Positions 60,751 through 64,000 of a stretch of 64,000 bases of DNA are shown one piece after another. The stretch covers positions 62,001-126,000 of the forward strand of contig NZ_JAVHJU010000007.1 in NCBI RefSeq assembly GCF_031082405.1, written 5' to 3'. Origin of the DNA: Amycolatopsis sp. A133. GTDB taxonomy: Bacteria > Actinomycetota > Actinomycetes > Mycobacteriales > Pseudonocardiaceae. The position numbers and the translations under genes were made by a program. A model generated the notes under the pieces. It had not been told where the DNA came from and ran no database searches. It worked only from the letters and a program-made list of their open reading frames with translations. Position 1 is the stretch's first letter. The number at the start of each line of letters is the position of its first letter.

Positions 60751-61401
60751 ATGAGCACGAGGAAGACGGGCAGCAGACGGGGCTTCCTGATCGCCCTCGT
60801 CGTGGCGTTGCTCGCCGCGCTGGTGGTGCTGGCGCTGACGCTCGGCGGAGACCGCGACCCGGGCACCGCGCAGCCACCGCCCGCCCGGCCCGTCGCGGTG
60901 GTCCCGGCGCCCCAGGCAGGCAGCCAGGACGCCGTCGCGGCGCTGCCCGAATCGCAGCCCGTTTCGATCGACATCCCGAAGATCGGCGCCCGCTCGTCGC
61001 TGATCCCGCTGGGGCTCAACCCAGACAACACCATCGAGGTGCCGCCGGTGACCACGCCGCTGCAGGCCGGCTGGTACACCTACGCGCCGACGCCGGGCGA
61101 GACCGGCCCGGCCGTCGTCCTCGGGCACGTCGACGGCAACCACCGGAAGGGCATCTTCTTCCGGCTCAAGGAGCTGACCGCCGGCGACCGCGTCTCGATC
61201 GCCCGCAAGGACGGCACCACGGTGGTGTTCGAAGTGACAAAAGTGCACCAGGTGCCGAAGAAGGACTTCGAAGCCGAAGGTGTCTACGACGACACGGCCG
61301 GTCCCGAGCTGAGGCTGATCACCTGCGGCGGCGTCTTCGACCGGAGCGCGCACAACTACGTCGACAACATCGTCGTCTACGCCCGCCTGGTCCAGGCCTG
61401 A
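60751..61401 (+). CDS. Class F sortase
   Basis: 216 residues from ATG at 60751 (CGAGGGGGAGAGC). One N-terminal membrane helix (GFLIALVVALLAALVVLALTL), a Pro-rich linker, then the sortase barrel: catalytic His in VVLGHVDGNHRKG, Cys in RLITCGGVFDR and Arg in the following FDRSAHNYVDNIVVYARL. The TLxTC motif of other classes is LITCGG here, as in actinobacterial class F enzymes. It is a transpeptidase that links proteins to peptidoglycan. The nearest candidate substrate is the gene just upstream. Confidence 0.92.
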   Translation: MSTRKTGSRRGFLIALVVALLAALVVLALTLGGDRDPGTAQPPPARPVAVVPAPQAGSQDAVAALPESQPVSIDIPKIGARSSLIPLGLNPDNTIEVPPVTTPLQAGWYTYAPTPGETGPAVVLGHVDGNHRKGIFFRLKELTAGDRVSIARKDGTTVVFEVTKVHQVPKKDFEAEGVYDDTAGPELRLITCGGVFDRSAHNYVDNIVVYARLVQA

Positions 61402-61481
61402 TTTTCGGTTTTTGTCGGTGGCCGGTGCCAGACTGTGCCGGTCGTCACCAGAGGCGGCGCGGACGAGGGTTGGGAGTCGGC

Positions 61482-62285
61482 ATGGTGTTCCGGGACGAAA
61501 GATGGCCCGACGGTACGCCCGGCTGGGTGGACCTGCTGGTGCCCGATCAGGCGAAGGCGATGGCCTTCTACAGCGGCCTGTTCGGCTGGACCGTGTACCC
61601 GGGCGGCGAGGAGACCGGTTTCTACGGCATGGCGGAACTGCGCGGGCGCCCGGTCGCCGGCATCGGCCGGACGCCACCGGACCGGGACATCCCCGCCGTC
61701 TGGACGACGTACCTCGCGGTGTCCGATGTGGACCGGACGGCCGCGGCGGTCACCGAGGCGGGCGGCGAGATCGTCATGCCGGTGCTGGAGGTGCGGCCGG
61801 CGGGCCGGATGGCCGTCGCGGCCGATCCGGCGGGCGCGGTCTTCGGGCTCTGGGAGGCCGGCGACCACATCGGCACCCAGGTCACGGCGGCCCCGGGCAC
61901 GCCGGCCTGGAACGAGTGCATGAGCCGGGACCACCCGGTGGCGAAGCCGTTCTACGAGGAGGTCTTCGGCTACGGCTTCCAGGACCTGTCCAGCGACGAC
62001 TTCACGTACGCGGTGCTGCTGATCGACGGGCGCCCGATCGGCGGGCTCGGCACGGTGCCCGGGTCGGCGCCACCGGAGGTGCCGTCCCACTGGCTGACGT
62101 ACTTCTGGGTGGCGGACGCCGACGCCGGCGCGGCCAAGGTGACCGAGCTCGGCGGCACGGTGCAGGGGAAACCCTTCGACTCGCCGTACGGGCGGCAGGT
62201 GCGGGTCACCGACGACCAGGGCGTGCCGTTCATGATCATCGCCCCCAACGAGCAGTCGGGCGAGCCGGAAGGCTGGGAAGTGTGA
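61482..62285 (+). CDS. VOC-family (glyoxalase/bleomycin-resistance fold) protein, two modules
   Basis: 267 residues from ATG at 61482. Two tandem betaalphabetabetabeta pairs: PGWVDLLVPDQAKAMAFYSG with GWTVYPG for the first, and PAWNECMSRDHPVAKPFYEE with GYGFQDL for the second. Each ends in FGLWEAGDHIG or PFMIIAPNEQ. Such proteins bind a metal or ligand in the paired pocket and include dioxygenases, glyoxalases and resistance proteins; the ligand here is unknown. It ends before a bidirectional terminator facing glpK. Confidence 0.87.
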   Translation: MVFRDERWPDGTPGWVDLLVPDQAKAMAFYSGLFGWTVYPGGEETGFYGMAELRGRPVAGIGRTPPDRDIPAVWTTYLAVSDVDRTAAAVTEAGGEIVMPVLEVRPAGRMAVAADPAGAVFGLWEAGDHIGTQVTAAPGTPAWNECMSRDHPVAKPFYEEVFGYGFQDLSSDDFTYAVLLIDGRPIGGLGTVPGSAPPEVPSHWLTYFWVADADAGAAKVTELGGTVQGKPFDSPYGRQVRVTDDQGVPFMIIAPNEQSGEPEGWEV

Positions 62286-62291
62286 ACGGGC

Positions 62292-62326
62292 GGGCCGGGA
62301 GCGCCGTGGAGCGGCACCCCCGGCCC
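62292..62326. terminator. Bidirectional terminator between VOC gene and glpK
   Basis: GGGCCGGG (62292-62299) and CCCGGCCC (62319-62326) pair, with an inner GCCG/CGGC stem. It lies between convergent genes with no T-run. Confidence 0.65.
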
Positions 62327-62333
62327 TCGCCGG

Positions 62334-63848
62334 TCAGTCCTCTTCGGAGACCCAGTCGAAGGTCTTCGTGACGGCCTTCTTCCAGTTGCGGTACTCGCGC
62401 TCGCGGCGGGCGTCGTCCATCGACGGATCCCACTGCTTGTCCTGGGCCCAGTTGGTGCGGATGTCGTCCTCGGACGCCCAGAACCCGACGGCGAGACCGG
62501 CGGCGTACGCGGCACCCAGCGCGGTGGTCTCGTTGACCACCGGGCGGATCACCGGCACGCCGAGGATGTCGGCCTGGAACTGCATGAGCAGCTCGTTGAC
62601 GACCATGCCGCCGTCGACCTTGAGCGACTTCAGCGGGACTCCGGAGTCGGCGTTCATCGCGTCGATGACCTCGCGCGACTGGAAGGCGGTCGCCTCCAGC
62701 ACCGCGCGGGCGAGGTGGCCCTTGTTGACGAACCGGGTGAGCCCGACGATCGCGCCGCGAGCGTCGGAACGCCAGTAAGGAGCGAACAGACCCGAGAACG
62801 CCGGGACGAAGTACGCGCCGCCGTTGTCCTCGACGCTGCGCGCGTGCTCCTCGATCTCAGCCGCGGTCGCGATCATGCCGAGGTTGTCGCGCAGCCACTG
62901 CACCAGCGAACCGGTGACGGCGATGGAGCCTTCCAGCGCGTAGACCGTGTCGTTCGAGCCGATCTTGTAGCAGACCGTGGTGAGCAGCCCGTTCTGCGAC
63001 ATCACCTTTTCGGTGCCGGTGTTCAGCAGCATGAAGTTGCCGGTGCCGTAGGTGTTCTTGGCCTCGCCGGGCGAGAGGCAGGCCTGGCCGAACGTCGCGG
63101 CCTGCTGGTCGCCCAGGATGCCCGCGATCGGGACGCCGGCCAGCGCGCCCTTCTCGCGGACCTTGCCGTACTCCTCGGACGAGGAGCGGATCTCCGGCAG
63201 CATCGAAAGGGGGATGCCCATCTCGCCGGCGATCTCGGCGTCCCACTGCAGGGTGTCGAGGTCCATCAGCATGGTGCGGGAGGCGTTGGTCGGGTCGGTG
63301 ACGTGCACACCGCCGTCGGCCCCGCCGGTCATGTTCCACAGCACCCAGGTGTCCATGTTGCCGAACACCAGGTCACCGGCCTCGGCCTTCTCGCGCGCGC
63401 CCTCGACGTTGTCCAGGATCCACTTGATCTTGGGTCCGGAGAAGTAGGTCGCGAGCGGGAGGCCGACCTTGTCGCGGTAGCGCTCCTGGCCGCCGCCGAG
63501 GTTGCCGAGCTCGGTGACGATCTTGTCGGTGCGGGTGTCCTGCCAGACGATCGCGTTGTACACCGGCTCGCCGGTCGTCTTGTCCCAGACCAGCGCGGTC
63601 TCGCGCTGGTTGGTGATGCCGACGGCGGCGATGTCCTTGGCGGTGAGGTCCGCCTTGGCCAGTGCGCCCGCGGCGACCCGGCGCGTGTTCTCCCAGATCT
63701 CCTGGGCGTTGTGCTCGACCCAGCCGGCGCGGGGGAAGATCTGCTCGTGCTCACGCTGGTCGACCGAGACGACGCGGCCTTCGTGGTTGAAGATCATGCA
63801 CCGGGTCGAGGTGGTGCCCTGGTCGATCGCGGCTACGTACGAAGTCAT
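62334..63848 (-). CDS. glpK: Glycerol kinase
   Basis: 504 residues from ATG at 63848. FGGY-family motifs: [21 protein letters not shown] at the N-terminus, [20 protein letters not shown], and catalytic [20 protein letters not shown]-terminal ATP-site [20 protein letters not shown]. It phosphorylates glycerol to sn-glycerol-3-phosphate. The start is 36 bases before the stop of an aquaglyceroporin gene on the same strand, so glpF-glpK form one operon in the usual order. No glpD is in the window. Confidence 0.97.
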   Translation of the reverse strand: MTSYVAAIDQGTTSTRCMIFNHEGRVVSVDQREHEQIFPRAGWVEHNAQEIWENTRRVAAGALAKADLTAKDIAAVGITNQRETALVWDKTTGEPVYNAIVWQDTRTDKIVTELGNLGGGQERYRDKVGLPLATYFSGPKIKWILDNVEGAREKAEAGDLVFGNMDTWVLWNMTGGADGGVHVTDPTNASRTMLMDLDTLQWDAEIAGEMGIPLSMLPEIRSSSEEYGKVREKGALAGVPIAGILGDQQAATFGQACLSPGEAKNTYGTGNFMLLNTGTEKVMSQNGLLTTVCYKIGSNDTVYALEGSIAVTGSLVQWLRDNLGMIATAAEIEEHARSVEDNGGAYFVPAFSGLFAPYWRSDARGAIVGLTRFVNKGHLARAVLEATAFQSREVIDAMNADSGVPLKSLKVDGGMVVNELLMQFQADILGVPVIRPVVNETTALGAAYAAGLAVGFWASEDDIRTNWAQDKQWDPSMDDARREREYRNWKKAVTKTFDWVSEED

Positions 63849-63882
63849 GTGTGCTCCCGGAAATCGGCGTCGGAGGAGGCGA

Positions 63883-64000
63883 TCAGGTCAGGTTGTGGAC
63901 GGCGAGGTAGACGAGGGCGGCCAGCGCGCCACCGACCAGCGGGCCGACGACCGGGATCCACGAGTAGCCCCAGTTCGCGTTCGCCTTGTTGCGGATGGGC
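63883..64000 (-). CDS. glpF: Glycerol uptake facilitator, C-terminal end only
   Basis: The reverse strand encodes [20 protein letters not shown] and then [18 protein letters not shown] followed by the stop at 63883-63885. This is the last membrane helix of the MIP/aquaporin family, whose C-terminal WIPxxGPxxGG motif is clear. The remainder lies beyond the right edge. It precedes glpK by 34 bases on the same strand and lets glycerol diffuse into the cell. Confidence 0.85.
   Translation of the reverse strand, partial: PIRNKANANWGYSWIPVVGPLVGGALAALVYLAVHNLT

Overview
The window is high-GC actinobacterial chromosome, most like Amycolatopsis or a close relative in the Pseudonocardiaceae (inference). 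The signs are G/C at nearly every third codon position, many GTG starts, four-base start/stop overlaps, PASTA-less Ser/Thr kinases, a class F sortase, EfeO/EfeB, a methylmalonyl-CoA mutase operon with meaB, and an LpdA-type quinone reductase. No rRNA, tRNA, CRISPR array, insertion sequence or prophage was recognised. About 60 intact genes, three decayed genes and a rich set of intergenic palindromes and repeats are described.

Layout. 1-1.8 kb: a decayed sugar locus (LacI regulator, truncated ABC permease, internally deleted FAD oxidoreductase). 1.9-3.9 kb: pobA and an IclR regulator for 4-hydroxybenzoate use. 3.9-5.7 kb: a secreted GH18 chitinase with two DasR-like operator sites. 6-11 kb: a small ATPase, a membrane Ser/Thr kinase coupled to a membrane protein, a cell-surface Thr/Pro protein, and an ArsR-SRPBCC fusion regulator. 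11.9-16.1 kb: efeO, efeB and a secreted phosphoesterase. 16.2-19.7 kb: a [3Fe-4S] ferredoxin and two tandem P450s opposite a TetR gene. 19.7-26.6 kb: a GH12 lipoprotein, a deoC/aldehyde dehydrogenase operon, a tyrosine-phosphatase-like gene, upp and a frameshifted gene. 26.6-28.7 kb: TetR, and a MerR/aldo-keto reductase pair.

28.8-35.8 kb is the most distinctive region: four overlapping genes (flavin monooxygenase-like, FMN hydroxyacid oxidase, degenerate P450, Kef-type antiporter) followed by a two-component system. 36-41.4 kb: an atypical hisS, then an operon of XRE regulator, ImmA-like protease, MAB_1171c-type membrane protein and amidohydrolase, with a possible small RNA locus next to it. 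41.4-49.5 kb: phospho-sugar mutase, GT1 glycosyltransferase, purine nucleoside phosphorylase coupled to two membrane proteins, MerR and a second kinase. 49.5-54.9 kb: mutA-mutB-meaB. 55-57.5 kb: an M20 hydrolase and a DUF559-type gene bracketed by inverted repeat arrays. 57.5-64 kb: gamma-glutamylcyclotransferase, lpdA, two paralogous secreted proteins with a sortase, a VOC protein, glpK and the end of glpF.

The clearest structure not explained by genes is three families of intergenic palindromic elements placed at gene 3' ends: 21-nt tandem arrays at four loci, paired CTTTCACGTGAAAG palindromes at two loci, and long hairpins containing GTGAGTGGTAA at two loci. The last two families show compensatory base changes between copies.
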